From: Eubacteriaceae bacterium | GTDB lineage: Bacteria; Bacillota; Clostridia; Peptostreptococcales; Anaerovoracaceae | Direction of reading: 5' to 3' | Assembly (NCBI GenBank): GCA_022652985.1 | Contig: JALCRY010000023.1 | Location: 1 to 35,069, forward strand | Length of the DNA stretch: 35,069 nucleotides | Shown here: positions 7,709-16,219 of the stretch, in pieces | Position numbering within the stretch: the first letter of the stretch is position 1 | Layout: each line of letters opens with the position of its first letter | The notes under the pieces: generated by a model | Databases searched by the model: none | What the model was told of the DNA's origin: nothing | What the model saw: the letters and a program-made list of their open reading frames with translations, nothing else | Position numbers and translations under genes: made by a program

Positions 7709-8035
7709 TCACTTCACCTTCAGTCCGATACCGCAGAAAACCCTTATCACATTATCCGCTGCGGACACCGACCATACCATCGCGCTTCCGTTGGCATCGC
7801 GCCATTTTCTCATTTCCTCATCGACCGGCACTACCCCCATGGAGATATCATCAAATATCAGCACTTTGTCTCCGAACCCGTTTCTGCTGTCCTTAAGGAA
7901 TGCCACCGGCTCGATGCCCTTGCGTATGCACTGCAGCACTATCTTTTCCGCGTGATCAACGATCTGGTCCTGTTCATAATGGGCTTTTGCATATTCCAGC
8001 TTTCCCTGGCCTGCACCGCCGTAGATCATATCCAT
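7709..8035 (-). CDS. Short CobU-like P-loop protein
   Basis: A 108-aa protein resembling the two ends of CobU, the adenosylcobinamide kinase / cobinamide-phosphate guanylyltransferase. The N-terminus has a P-loop, YGGAGQGK, at residues 5-12. The second half has FDDISMGVVPVDEEMRKWRD, which corresponds to the VSNEVGMGIVP region of CobU, and the protein ends with the family-like GIGLKVK. The middle of CobU, including the nucleotide-accepting His region, is missing. The ATG at 8035 is chosen over a TTG at 8041 because AGGAG sits 6 nt before it. It lies between cobS and cobC, 9 nt after the cobS stop, in the same operon as a full-size CobU. Its exact role is unknown. Confidence 0.75.
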   Translation of the reverse strand: MDMIYGGAGQGKLEYAKAHYEQDQIVDHAEKIVLQCIRKGIEPVAFLKDSRNGFGDKVLIFDDISMGVVPVDEEMRKWRDANGSAMVWSVSAADNVIRVFCGIGLKVK

Positions 8036-8044
8036 CGACAACTC

Positions 8045-8839
8045 CTATATCCAGGCCAGCGCTATGACGCCTGCCAGTTCTCCAAAAACTATTCCGTAGC
8101 CGGAAATATCTCCGTTCATGCCTCCGAGTCTGCGCTTTCCGGAGACCACCGCAGCGCACGATACCGCAAACGTCACAAAAAATCTTACCGCTGTCCGCAG
8201 CAGATATATACCCGTCACACCCAGAAGAAAGGCAGAAACAGCAAATATTACCGCCGTGATCAGCAACATGACGCAGAGCACCCTGCCGCTCTTTTCTTTT
8301 TCACCGCCGACGTGTCCGGAGTACTGACTTGTTTCCATAGGTCTGCTTCCGAGCACGAACGACACCGAGACCATCCTCGACATCACCGGGATCATCGCCA
8401 GTGTAACGAGATCCGCAGGACGCTGTGCGATATTACCGCCTGCCGTCAGCGAAAACATCGCCCCGAAAAAAAGGACAAACATCAGCACAGCCGATATGAC
8501 CGCGAATGCTCCAATATGCGAATCCTTGAGGATCCGGCGCTTTTCTTCCAGCGGCAGCCTTGAACAGACCGCGTCATTCACGTCCATGAAACCGTCCAGA
8601 TGTATCGACCCGGTCGCAAGAAACGGGAATACTGTCAGCAGAGACGCCGCCAGAGGCGCCGGTGTTCCGAGCAGATCGAGCAACAGAAAAAGCGCACACC
8701 AGAACAGGCCGAGTATCAGCCCGACCGCCGGCAGCATACGCAGCATATCTTTCCGCGCATCTTCATCCCAGACCTTATGAGGGCACGGGAGAGCTGTGAA
8801 CATCCCCCACGCCATGCTGAATCCATGTAATGCTTTCAT
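8045..8839 (-). CDS. cobS: Adenosylcobinamide-GDP ribazoletransferase (cobalamin synthase)
   Basis: CobS joins adenosylcobinamide-GDP to alpha-ribazole (or its phosphate), the last assembly step of the cobalamin nucleotide loop, in the cytoplasmic membrane. The 264-aa protein shows the family pattern: an N-terminal FSMAWGMFTALPCP segment, the conserved acidic GSIHLDGFMDVNDAVCS motif near residues 75-90 with metal-binding Asp residues, and six or seven hydrophobic helices. An upstream in-frame start would overlap cobU by about 50 bases. The ATG at 8839, 5 nt after the cobU stop and starting MKALHGFS, fits homologues better. Confidence 0.93.
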   Translation of the reverse strand: MKALHGFSMAWGMFTALPCPHKVWDEDARKDMLRMLPAVGLILGLFWCALFLLLDLLGTPAPLAASLLTVFPFLATGSIHLDGFMDVNDAVCSRLPLEEKRRILKDSHIGAFAVISAVLMFVLFFGAMFSLTAGGNIAQRPADLVTLAMIPVMSRMVSVSFVLGSRPMETSQYSGHVGGEKEKSGRVLCVMLLITAVIFAVSAFLLGVTGIYLLRTAVRFFVTFAVSCAAVVSGKRRLGGMNGDISGYGIVFGELAGVIALAWI

Positions 8840-8844
8840 ATCTT

Positions 8845-9381
8845 CTATTTGAACCTTACCGGCATGCCGTACGAAATCTCCGTCACACTGCCGCAAATAC
8901 GCGCGAGTGCTCTTTCTGTCTGTGCCAGCGCTCTGCAGTAATACTCTGTAAAATCTCCCTCTACGTACTGTTCGCTCAGGCCGCAGTTTATCGAATCGGA
9001 CACGAATATTGCCCTGCCCGTCATCCCGGCGAATTTCAGCAGATCATCTTCCACACGCCGCTTCGCGGAAAGATCAGGGACCTCTCCGGCAAACATTTCG
9101 TTCTGCAGCAAAGCGGTAACACTGTCAATAAGAAACACGCCGCATGTGCTGCATGTCTTCAGTATTTCCGTAATGCGGCGTCCCTTCTCTATCGTTTCAA
9201 AGCCCATTCCGGCCCTGTTCTCTATGTGCCTGGCGATCCTCCGCCTGTCCTCCTCATCATGCGGTATCATAGCCGCTACATAATAAAGCGGGACCTGCTG
9301 TGCTTCCGCAAAAGAAACGGCAAGATCCTGCGCATATGATGTCTTGCCATTTTTGCATCCTCCGCCGATGAAGCAGTTCAT
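8845..9381 (-). CDS. cobU: Adenosylcobinamide kinase / adenosylcobinamide-phosphate guanylyltransferase
   Basis: A 178-aa CobU-family protein acting on adenosylcobinamide with ATP/GTP to give adenosylcobinamide-GDP. The P-loop GGGCKNGKT is at residues 6-14. The RRRIARHIENR stretch near residues 50-60 contains the family's conserved His that takes part in guanylylation, and IDSVTALLQNEM follows. The usual VSNEVGxGIVP motif is replaced by VSDSINCGLSEQ, a marked departure. I chose the ATG at 9381, which overlaps the cobT stop (ATGA), because GGAGG at 9391-9395 is correctly spaced for it and far too close to the ATG at 9390. Confidence 0.88.
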   Translation of the reverse strand: MNCFIGGGCKNGKTSYAQDLAVSFAEAQQVPLYYVAAMIPHDEEDRRRIARHIENRAGMGFETIEKGRRITEILKTCSTCGVFLIDSVTALLQNEMFAGEVPDLSAKRRVEDDLLKFAGMTGRAIFVSDSINCGLSEQYVEGDFTEYYCRALAQTERALARICGSVTEISYGMPVRFK

Positions 9382-10502
9382 CAGAAACATCCTCCATTCC
9401 TTATTTCTTCCAGGTAATCATCGTTTATCGCAGCTTCCTCGAACGTAGCCATGTTCTTCATCACGCCGCACGCTCCCTTTATGATCTGAAAGGCCAGCGC
9501 ACATCCGCTTCCCTCTCCGAGACGCATATCCATATCCAGCAGCGGGCTGAGACCGAGCTCCTTCATCGCCAGTGAATATCCTACCTCCGCCGACTTATGA
9601 GACCCGAACATGAATCCGGTGCAGGCCGGCGCTGTCCTGGCCGCTGCCAGGGCCGCCACCGCGGAAATATAACCGTCGATGACCGCCGGGATCCTGTATA
9701 TCGCAGCGCCGATATACGCACCCGCCATTGCACATATATCGAATCCGCCGACTCCCGCGAGCACATCTATCGCATCCCCGAACTCTCTCGCTCCTGCTTC
9801 TGATACGATCATTTTCTTTCTGGCAAAAGAGACGTCGTTTATTCCGCCGCCTCTGCCGACGATGTCATCGGCTGAAAGTCCTGTAAGCGCTCTCTCTACA
9901 GATGACGCCGTCGTCGTATTGCCGATGCCCATTTCGCCTACACCGATAATATCATATCCCAGCTCTTTGGCCGCGCCTGCCGCCTCTATGCCGGTCTCTA
10001 TGGCGCGGACAGCCTGCTCGCGCGTCATAGCATCACCCTGGGCAATATTTCCCGTACCATAGGCAATTTTTCTGTCGACTATGCATCCTATCCTGAACTC
10101 ATCGCTTTTCAGCTCTTGAGGAATATCAGCGGCGATCCCGCAGTCTATCGCCATCAGACTTATCCCGAATGTCTGCGCCAGCGCACCTACACCGGTAAGC
10201 AGCCTGGTGAAATTTATAGTCTGTGAAAGCGTCACAGACTGGGGAGCTGATGAAACGCCTTCCTGGACGACGCCGTTATCCGCACTCATGATGAGTATGC
10301 ACTGCCTGTCGGCGCTGTTGTATATCTTCCCGGATATCCCGGCTAACTTTATAGATATTTCCTCAAGCTTGCCCAGGCTCCCCGGCGGCTTTGCCAGCTT
10401 AGCCTGACGCTCCGACGCTTCTTTTAACGCTTTTTCGTCAGGCGGCCCGATCAGGTTTATCTGTTCTGCCAGTTTTTCCTCTGTAATTATCATCTTATCC
10501 AT
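9381..10502 (-). CDS. cobT: Nicotinate-nucleotide--dimethylbenzimidazole phosphoribosyltransferase
   Basis: CobT activates the lower-ligand base by transferring phosphoribose from nicotinate mononucleotide, giving alpha-ribazole 5'-phosphate. The 373-aa product is full length. Typical segments are AKPPGSLGKLEEI near residues 36-48, SADNGVVQEGVS near 75-86, VGEMGIGNTTTAS near 185-197 including the catalytic-region Glu, and the C-terminal DMDMRLGEGSGCAL. It overlaps the TIM-barrel gene upstream by 8 bases and touches cobU downstream, so the genes are translationally coupled. The ATG at 10502 has GAGGGG about 8 nt upstream. Confidence 0.95.
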   Translation of the reverse strand: MDKMIITEEKLAEQINLIGPPDEKALKEASERQAKLAKPPGSLGKLEEISIKLAGISGKIYNSADRQCILIMSADNGVVQEGVSSAPQSVTLSQTINFTRLLTGVGALAQTFGISLMAIDCGIAADIPQELKSDEFRIGCIVDRKIAYGTGNIAQGDAMTREQAVRAIETGIEAAGAAKELGYDIIGVGEMGIGNTTTASSVERALTGLSADDIVGRGGGINDVSFARKKMIVSEAGAREFGDAIDVLAGVGGFDICAMAGAYIGAAIYRIPAVIDGYISAVAALAAARTAPACTGFMFGSHKSAEVGYSLAMKELGLSPLLDMDMRLGEGSGCALAFQIIKGACGVMKNMATFEEAAINDDYLEEIRNGGCF

Positions 10503-11268
10503 TAAGCAGCCCCTCTTTTTTCATCCATTCATATGCCTTCCCGGCCTTGCGGCTTTCAATCGTCATCGTATATTTATCATCGCAGTAATGGGCGATCGCC
10601 TCGAAAATATTTGACATGTCGGCGCTTCCCTCATCCGGCGCCAGATGTGAATCGGCATCACCGCGGTTGTTGTGCAGATGAAAATGGCCGATATGCTTTC
10701 CCAGCACAGCTATCCATTTTTCCGCAGGGACGCTGCCGAAAAAGTTGGCATGTCCTATATCAAGACACAGCTTTATATTTTCAGCATCTATCCTTTCTAT
10801 CATGTCGAGCATCATTTCCGGCTCATCCTCCATGACATTCTCAATATATATGGTAAAATCTTTTTCAGATGACATCAGATCCGGCCAGACCGCAGCAGAT
10901 CTTTCGATATGCCAGCTCTTGACATATTCAAAGGGAACATATCCGGAGTGGACCACCATCCGGCGAACTCCGCACAGCCGCGCCAGTTCGATATTTCTGC
11001 GCCAGCGCGAATACGCCAGCTCCAGAGCCGCATGATCTACCGCAGCCGGATGGAGCTCAGCAAACGAAGAATGAAAAAACCGTTTTTCCGGCGCGCAGCC
11101 GAAAAAATTTCTCTTTCTGAGCGCATCAAGTACGGCAGATGCTTTTTCCCCGTCAAGATTACCTGGATCCGCGAAATTATCTATCTCGACTCCGACATCA
11201 TTTTCAGTTATCTGCTTATATGCGTCTTCCGCCATCGTGGCGATAAAAAGCCTGTCCTTTGTTATCAT
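10495..11268 (-). CDS. Sugar phosphate isomerase/epimerase-like TIM-barrel protein in the cob operon
   Basis: A 257-aa protein of the xylose isomerase-like / AP endonuclease 2 TIM-barrel superfamily. Metal-ligand type motifs are visible: VVHSGYVP near residue 107, YIENVM near 149, LCLDIGHANFF near 173, and FHLHNNRGDADSH near 198-210. These are the Glu/Asp/His residues that bind two divalent metals in the fold. The ATG at 11268 with GGAAGTGAAG upstream is preferred to an in-frame TTG at 11283. It is the first gene of the cobalamin operon and overlaps cobT by 8 bases, so a role tied to lower-ligand or ribazole metabolism is plausible but not shown by sequence. Confidence 0.85.
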   Translation of the reverse strand: MITKDRLFIATMAEDAYKQITENDVGVEIDNFADPGNLDGEKASAVLDALRKRNFFGCAPEKRFFHSSFAELHPAAVDHAALELAYSRWRRNIELARLCGVRRMVVHSGYVPFEYVKSWHIERSAAVWPDLMSSEKDFTIYIENVMEDEPEMMLDMIERIDAENIKLCLDIGHANFFGSVPAEKWIAVLGKHIGHFHLHNNRGDADSHLAPDEGSADMSNIFEAIAHYCDDKYTMTIESRKAGKAYEWMKKEGLLNG

Positions 11269-11371
11269 ATACTTCACTTCCAATATATTTATATTATTTC
11301 ATTTCTTTTCCTGAATATAATAATACCACTTTATCATCAGAACTGTTATGCATCCGCAGAAAGTACACTAA

Positions 11372-11394
11372 ATAACAGGCAAGATGCCTGTTAT
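11372..11394. repeat. Perfect 10-bp inverted repeat between tetR-like gene and cob operon
   Basis: ATAACAGGCA (11372-11381) and TGCCTGTTAT (11385-11394) are separated by 3 nt. On the minus strand TTATTTAG follows, a weak U-run, so this may be the terminator of the TetR-type gene. Its place between that gene and the cob operon start also makes it a candidate operator. Confidence 0.6.
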
Positions 11395-11416
11395 CAGAAC
11401 GGGTTAAAAGAAAAAG

Positions 11417-12001
11417 TTAAATTTCAGTAACGTGAAACAGATCTCCTGCCAGATACCGCTCGACAGCAATGCGTCTGCCGTCGTTGATCGTATGAGCTAT
11501 ACGATTGACAAGCTGTTCCGGCTCGCCGACCATACCTGACTTGGCCCAGTCATTGATTGTTCCCACAACGCCGTAAGAGAAAAAATCCGCCAGGAATTTT
11601 TTATCTTCTTCATTCATTTCATTTCCTGGAGTCATATCATCGATAATATCCCTGAAAAGCTGACTGATGATAGCCCTGATATGATCGCTGAGCTCGCCGT
11701 TATCATGTTCCATCGCATTCATGGAAAATTTCTTATGAGCCTTGACCGTAGTCAGTGCATCACAAAGATGCAGCGTCCAGTTGTCAAACGCCAGCCCCTG
11801 CTGAAACGGAAACATGATAAGCAGGTCATACACCTGATTAAGCAAATCATATTTATCCTGAAAATGATAATAAAAAGTAAGGCGGTTCAGACCGCACTTT
11901 TCGGTAATATTCGATATTGTGATCTCTGTGAAGGATTTCTCCTCCATCAGTTCCATAAACGCGTTGATGATCGCGTCTCTCGTCATATCTCCTTTTGCCA
12001 T
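11417..12001 (-). CDS. TetR/AcrR-family transcriptional regulator
   Basis: A 194-aa regulator. The N-terminal TetR helix-turn-helix spans about residues 8-50: TRDAIINAFMELMEEKSF, then ITISNITEKCGLNRLTFYYHFQ as recognition helix and turn, then DKYDLL. The C-terminal helical domain resembles the group related to DhaS, the dihydroxyacetone kinase regulator, but I cannot place it firmly. The start is supported by GAGAGGTG upstream of the ATG at 12001. It faces the same way as the cob operon, whose first gene starts 149 nt downstream. Control of the cob genes or autoregulation is possible; the ligand is unknown. Confidence 0.88.
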   Translation of the reverse strand: MAKGDMTRDAIINAFMELMEEKSFTEITISNITEKCGLNRLTFYYHFQDKYDLLNQVYDLLIMFPFQQGLAFDNWTLHLCDALTTVKAHKKFSMNAMEHDNGELSDHIRAIISQLFRDIIDDMTPGNEMNEEDKKFLADFFSYGVVGTINDWAKSGMVGEPEQLVNRIAHTINDGRRIAVERYLAGDLFHVTEI

Positions 12002-12079
12002 ATTGCACCTCTCTCAAAGTTGTATGCATTATATTCTAACAAAAGAAGCCACATTTTTCAACATTTTTCGGTATATAAA

Positions 12080-12111
12080 AAAGAGCCTGTCCATTTTGGG
12101 ACAGACTCTTT
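12080..12111 (-). terminator. Terminator of the nfnA-nfnB operon
   Basis: AAAGAGTCTGTCC and GGACAGGCTCTTT (12111-12099 with 12092-12080 on the minus strand) form a 13-bp stem with one G-U pair. TTTTTTAT follows. It lies 7 nt beyond the nfnB stop codon. Confidence 0.88.
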
Positions 12112-12117
12112 GAAAAT

Positions 12118-13503
12118 TTATTTGTTGGAAAGATATTCATCGATGCCCTTGGCCGCGGTTTTTCCCGCTCCCATGGCAAGGATAACAGTAGCAGCGCCTG
12201 TAACAGCGTCTCCGCCTGCGAATACTCCCTCTTTGGAAGTAAGGCCGGTGAAATCGTCGGCAACAATGCACTTTTTCCTGTTCATCTCCAGACCTTCTGT
12301 CGTTGAAGGTATAAGCGGATTCGGTGTAGTGCCGAGAGCCATGATAACTGTATCAACATCGATATCGAACTCTGATCCTTCAATAGGAACAGGTCTTCTT
12401 CTGCCGGAATCATCAGGTTCTCCGAGCTCCATTCTGATGCATCTGATGCCTACTACATGATCCTCGTCATTTGTAAGTATCTCAACAGGATTAGTCAGCA
12501 GCTGGAAGTCTATGCCTTCCTGCTTCGCGTGCTCTACTTCCTCAGCTCTGGCCGGCAGCTCTGTTTCGCTTCTTCTATAAACGATATGTACCTCTGCTCC
12601 GAGTCTGAGCGCCGTTCTCGCCGCATCCATCGCTACGTTTCCGCCGCCTACAACGGCAACTTTCTTGCCGGCAATGATCGGTGTGTCGTAATCTTCTCTG
12701 AATGCCTTCATAAGATTGTTTCTTGTCAGGTACTCATTGGCCGAGAAGCATCCGTTTGCGGATTCTCCCGGAATGCCCATGAACATAGGGAGTCCTGCGC
12801 CGGAACCTATAAATACCGCGTCAAAGCCCTCATCGTACATCAGCTGATCAACAGTCAATGACTTTCCGACGATCACGTTCTTTTCGAACTTAACGCCGAG
12901 TTCCTCGACTTTCTTGACTTCTTTGGCAACTACCTTGTCCTTCGGAAGTCTGAACTCAGGAATTCCGTAGACAAGAACGCCGCCGTATTTATGAAGAGCT
13001 TCAAAAACAGTTACATCATAACCCATTTTTGCCAGATCTCCTGCACATGTCAGTCCTGACGGACCTGAACCTATGACAGCAACTCTCTTGCCATTCTTTT
13101 CTTTAGCCGTAGCAGGCTTGATGTCATGTTCCAGCGCCCAGTCAGCAACAAATCTCTCGAGTTTGCCGATCGATACAGCTTCGCCCTTTATTCCTTTGAT
13201 GCAAAGCTGTTCGCACTGTGTCTCCTGCGGGCATACTCTTCCGCAAATAGCAGGAAGCGATGAATCTTCACCTATGATATGATAGGCCTTTTCAAAGTCG
13301 CCTTCCTTGACGGCCTGAATAAAATCAGGAATATTTATCGAAACAGGACATCCGCCCATGCACTTGGCATTTTTGCAGTGCAGACAGCGTTCCGCTTCAG
13401 CCATAGCTTCTTCTTTATTGTATCCGTAACAAACCTCATCGAAGTTCGTTGCTCTCACTTTTGGATCCTGCTCTCTGACAGGGACTTTCTTCATGTTGTC
13501 CAT
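12118..13503 (-). CDS. nfnB: NADPH-binding large subunit of NADH-dependent reduced ferredoxin:NADP+ oxidoreductase (NfnB / GltD-like)
   Basis: A 461-aa flavoprotein homologous to the glutamate synthase small subunit. With NfnA it forms an electron-bifurcating transhydrogenase linking NADH, NADPH and ferredoxin. The N-terminal domain carries Cys motifs for [4Fe-4S] clusters: CLHCKNAKCMGGCP near residues 40-53 and CGRVCPQETQCEQLC near 87-101. Two Rossmann folds follow, GSGPSGLTCAGDL (FAD) and VGGGNVAMDAARTAL (NADPH). The ATG at 13503 is chosen because GGAGG lies 10 nt upstream and the longer reading overlaps nfnA. Alone it could be called gltA/gltD or sudA; adjacency to nfnA and lack of a glutamate synthase large subunit support Nfn. 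Confidence 0.88.
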   Translation of the reverse strand: MDNMKKVPVREQDPKVRATNFDEVCYGYNKEEAMAEAERCLHCKNAKCMGGCPVSINIPDFIQAVKEGDFEKAYHIIGEDSSLPAICGRVCPQETQCEQLCIKGIKGEAVSIGKLERFVADWALEHDIKPATAKEKNGKRVAVIGSGPSGLTCAGDLAKMGYDVTVFEALHKYGGVLVYGIPEFRLPKDKVVAKEVKKVEELGVKFEKNVIVGKSLTVDQLMYDEGFDAVFIGSGAGLPMFMGIPGESANGCFSANEYLTRNNLMKAFREDYDTPIIAGKKVAVVGGGNVAMDAARTALRLGAEVHIVYRRSETELPARAEEVEHAKQEGIDFQLLTNPVEILTNDEDHVVGIRCIRMELGEPDDSGRRRPVPIEGSEFDIDVDTVIMALGTTPNPLIPSTTEGLEMNRKKCIVADDFTGLTSKEGVFAGGDAVTGAATVILAMGAGKTAAKGIDEYLSNK

Positions 13504-13505
13504 TA

Positions 13506-14393
13506 TTACGCATCCTCCCCGCATTCTCCGCAGCCGCCGTGATGAGTATCGCCTTCCTGAAGTTTCAGAAGAGCTCTTCCTTCAAGTGTCTTGTACATCT
13601 GCGAACGTTTCATAGCTTCATCGAAATTGATCAGGTGACCGTCGAACTCCGGTCCGTCAACACAGGCAAACTTGACTTCGTCACCTACGTGAAGTCTGCA
13701 TCCGCCGCACATACCTGTTCCGTCTACCATGATAGGATTCATGCTTACTACTGTCTTGATGCCGTATTTTTTCGTCGTAAGAGCAGTAAATTTCATCATG
13801 ATCATAGGTCCTATTGCAACGCACAGATCATATTTCTTTCCCTGATTTTCCACAAGATCCTCCAGCTGGGCGGTAACCATGCCGTTGAATCCGTATGAAC
13901 CGTCATCGGTAGTAACATACAAATTCGAAACCTCAGCCAGCTTCTTCTCCATGATCAGAAGATCCTTGGTCTTCGATCCAAGGATAACGTCGCAGTCGAC
14001 GCCATGCTCCTTGAGCCACTTGGCCTGAGGGTATACCGGAGCAGCGCCTACGCCGCCCGCAACGAATAATATGTTCATTTTCTTAAGATCTTCTATCGGA
14101 GTATCGATAAGATCTGATGGACGTCCGAGCGGTCCTGTTATATCACACAGTTCATCGCCGTCCTTTAACTCCGACAATTTGAATGTCGTAGTTCCTACCG
14201 TCTGATACACAAGAGTAACCGTACCCTTTGTCCTGTCGTAGTCACAGATCGTGAGAGGGATTCTCTCACCCTGCTCATCAACTTTAATTATCACAAACTG
14301 CCCAGGCTGGCAATGTGCGACTACACGCGGCGCTTCCACGTCCATCGTGTAAATTTTGTCGACAAGCATTCTTGCATTTGATACCTTGTACAT
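13506..14393 (-). CDS. nfnA: NADH-binding small subunit of NADH-dependent reduced ferredoxin:NADP+ oxidoreductase
   Basis: A 295-aa ferredoxin-NADP reductase-like protein (sulfide dehydrogenase beta / DHOD electron-transfer type). The N-terminal FAD domain includes CQPGQFVIIKVDEQGERIPLT's core elements near residues 28-47. The NAD-binding half has FVAGGVGAAPVYPQ near residue 110. A [2Fe-2S] motif, GTGMCGGCRLH followed by FACVDGPEFDG, is near residues 222-250. It is the first gene of the pair, with AGGAGG before the ATG at 14393. A weak promoter candidate (TTGAAT, 17 nt, TAATAT) lies in the 200-nt gap upstream. It may balance NAD(P)H and ferredoxin pools for the fermentations encoded nearby. 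Confidence 0.88.
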   Translation of the reverse strand: MYKVSNARMLVDKIYTMDVEAPRVVAHCQPGQFVIIKVDEQGERIPLTICDYDRTKGTVTLVYQTVGTTTFKLSELKDGDELCDITGPLGRPSDLIDTPIEDLKKMNILFVAGGVGAAPVYPQAKWLKEHGVDCDVILGSKTKDLLIMEKKLAEVSNLYVTTDDGSYGFNGMVTAQLEDLVENQGKKYDLCVAIGPMIMMKFTALTTKKYGIKTVVSMNPIMVDGTGMCGGCRLHVGDEVKFACVDGPEFDGHLINFDEAMKRSQMYKTLEGRALLKLQEGDTHHGGCGECGEDA

Positions 14394-14532
14394 TTTATCC
14401 TCCTAATTATAACTCTGCTTTCCATATTAATACGAATTGTTCAAAGATTCAAGTCAATCCGCCATTTCGCCTGTTTTATAACATATAAGAAAATGCAATA
14501 TCGAAATAAAGAAACTCTTATATCATTTACAA

Positions 14533-14565
14533 ACATTCCGGATACCATGACGATATCCGGAATGT
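14533..14565 (-). terminator. Terminator-like hairpin at the end of the pdu operon
   Basis: A perfect 12-bp stem pairs 14533-14544 (ACATTCCGGATA) with 14554-14565. TTGTAAATG follows on the minus strand, a weak U-run. It lies 40 nt past the gldA stop and separates the pdu operon from nfnA. I see nothing else in 14394-14605 beyond the possible nfnA promoter. Confidence 0.65.
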
Positions 14566-14605
14566 CTGTATGTATATGGATTACCAGTAACAATAGTTCA
14601 TGTTG

Positions 14606-15703
14606 CTACATAGTTTCCTTGTAAGCTGTACCGATTGCATCAGCCGTGATGAACGCTGCATAGACGTCTTCCGGAGTTACTTCCATAGGCTCGTTGCACA
14701 TCGTTTCACCTTCTCCGCATGCTCCTACTGCCGCAGCCATGATCTGCTCCCTGGAAGGTTCATAGCCCATATCCGCAAAGCAGACAGGAAGTCCGACAGA
14801 AGTGCAGAAATCAAGTATCTCTTCGATCTCATCCATTGGAGCATCCTCGAGAACAAGTTCTGTCAGTGTCCCGAAAGCAACTTTCTCGCCGTGCTGCATA
14901 TTGTGGAATTCATGTATTACAGTCAGTCCGTCATGAATAGCATGAGCTGCGGCCAGGCATCCGCTCTCAAAGCCTATACCCGACAGATATGTATTTGCTT
15001 CGATGATATCAGCAACTGCCTTTGTCTTGACTTTATTTCTCGATGCGATCATCGCCTTATAGCCTTCAGAAATAATAGTATTGTAGCAGAGGTGCGCGAG
15101 TTCATATGCTGCATTTGCCGGAGGGAATCCGCCCATGTTCAAAGCGCCTGATTTTCTTGCCGCCTTGGCTTCAATGAATGTCGCCAGCGCATCGCCCATT
15201 CCCGAGACCAGAAGTCTTACAGGAGACTGCGCGATAACGTCTTCGTCCATTACTACGATATTTGGGTTCGAAGGCAGGACCAGATAATGATCGAATACGC
15301 CGTCATCTGTATATACTACGGACAGTGCCGAACATGGCGCATCTGTTGAAGCGATAGTAGGAACTACTACTGCTGCGATGCCCGCATAATAAGCAGCCGC
15401 TTTGCCGGTATCAGCAGTCTTGCCGCCGCCTACTGCTATGATGCAGTCGCAGCCCTGATCTTTGACGGATTTTACAACTCTGTCTATCTCGCCCTGAGAA
15501 CATTCTCTGTTGAATACCTCATATACGACTTCACTTTCAGTTCCGCTGAAGCTTCCGTCGATTTTATCCTTGACCCTTCCGAGTCCTGAATCCGTTGCGA
15601 GTACCATGAACTTTCTGCCGAATTCTTTTGTGTACTCCTGAAGATGTGCCATAGCACCTGCCGCCTGGATATATTTTCCCGGTGATTGAATTAATCTACT
15701 CAT
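14606..15703 (-). CDS. gldA: Glycerol dehydrogenase (iron-containing alcohol dehydrogenase superfamily)
   Basis: A 365-aa NAD-dependent enzyme oxidising glycerol to dihydroxyacetone, or acting on related vicinal diols. The NAD-binding VGGGKTADTGKA is at residues 91-102. The metal ligands match GldA: Asp171 (SGMGDALATF), His254 (AAHAIHDG) and His271 (FHNMQHGE). There is no N-terminal encapsulation-like helix. It is the last gene of the microcompartment operon, 53 nt after pduV, with a GGAGG before the ATG. In Salmonella-type operons the alcohol dehydrogenase is PduQ, which is absent here. This enzyme may regenerate NAD+ in its place, or may reflect glycerol as the substrate. Confidence 0.9.
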   Translation of the reverse strand: MSRLIQSPGKYIQAAGAMAHLQEYTKEFGRKFMVLATDSGLGRVKDKIDGSFSGTESEVVYEVFNRECSQGEIDRVVKSVKDQGCDCIIAVGGGKTADTGKAAAYYAGIAAVVVPTIASTDAPCSALSVVYTDDGVFDHYLVLPSNPNIVVMDEDVIAQSPVRLLVSGMGDALATFIEAKAARKSGALNMGGFPPANAAYELAHLCYNTIISEGYKAMIASRNKVKTKAVADIIEANTYLSGIGFESGCLAAAHAIHDGLTVIHEFHNMQHGEKVAFGTLTELVLEDAPMDEIEEILDFCTSVGLPVCFADMGYEPSREQIMAAAVGACGEGETMCNEPMEVTPEDVYAAFITADAIGTAYKETM

Positions 15704-15756
15704 TTTTTACCTCCACATAAAATTGAACTCTAACTGACCATCGTGCATTTATTACA

Positions 15757-16215
15757 TTAATACATATCAAGATCTATCTTGTTAATGTATTTTATGACTT
15801 GATCGAGGCCTTCTCCGGTCAACCCGCAGACCTCAAAAATAGGATCGGCGCCCGCCATTTCCAGATATGTTCTTGCATCCTTTATCTCTTTTTCATCGGC
15901 TATGTCTATATGAGTTACTACTCCTATGACGGGCTTTGTGAACATCGATGAAAATGCAGGAGCAAAGACAGACATGTATTTAGTGGCATCCTTCACAAAT
16001 ATTATCACATCGGCATCGGCAGATGTGATCTGCAGAGAGCCGTAATACGATCTGCGCTCTGCATATTCTCCCGGAGTATCTATCATATTTTCTCCGATAT
16101 AAGCAACAGCCTGTGTTTTTTCATACTTTATCTCCCGGCTGTTTATATACTGGCAGATCGTGGTTTTCCCTTCCTGTGATCCCCCTATCAGTATTATTCT
16201 CTTTTCCAGTTTCAT
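15757..16215 (-). CDS. pduV: PduV/EutP-type GTPase associated with the microcompartment
   Basis: A 152-aa small P-loop GTPase. The G1 motif GGSQEGKTT is at residues 11-19, a G3-like DTPGEY near 47-52, and a G4-like THIDIAD near 100. PduV in Salmonella associates with the outside of the microcompartment and has been linked to its movement; EutP is its homologue. It follows pduU by 4 nt, the usual T-U-V order. Confidence 0.9.
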   Translation of the reverse strand: MKLEKRIILIGGSQEGKTTICQYINSREIKYEKTQAVAYIGENMIDTPGEYAERRSYYGSLQITSADADVIIFVKDATKYMSVFAPAFSSMFTKPVIGVVTHIDIADEKEIKDARTYLEMAGADPIFEVCGLTGEGLDQVIKYINKIDLDMY

Positions 16216-16219
16216 CCGC

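Noticed and set aside
7673-8563. 296-codon plus-strand ORF opposite the cob genes
   Set aside because: It spans several convincing minus-strand genes and is His/Arg-rich without family features.
12118-13503. Annotation as glutamate synthase small subunit
   Set aside because: No large glutamate synthase subunit is nearby and the adjacent ferredoxin-NADP reductase-like gene makes the Nfn transhydrogenase pair the better reading.
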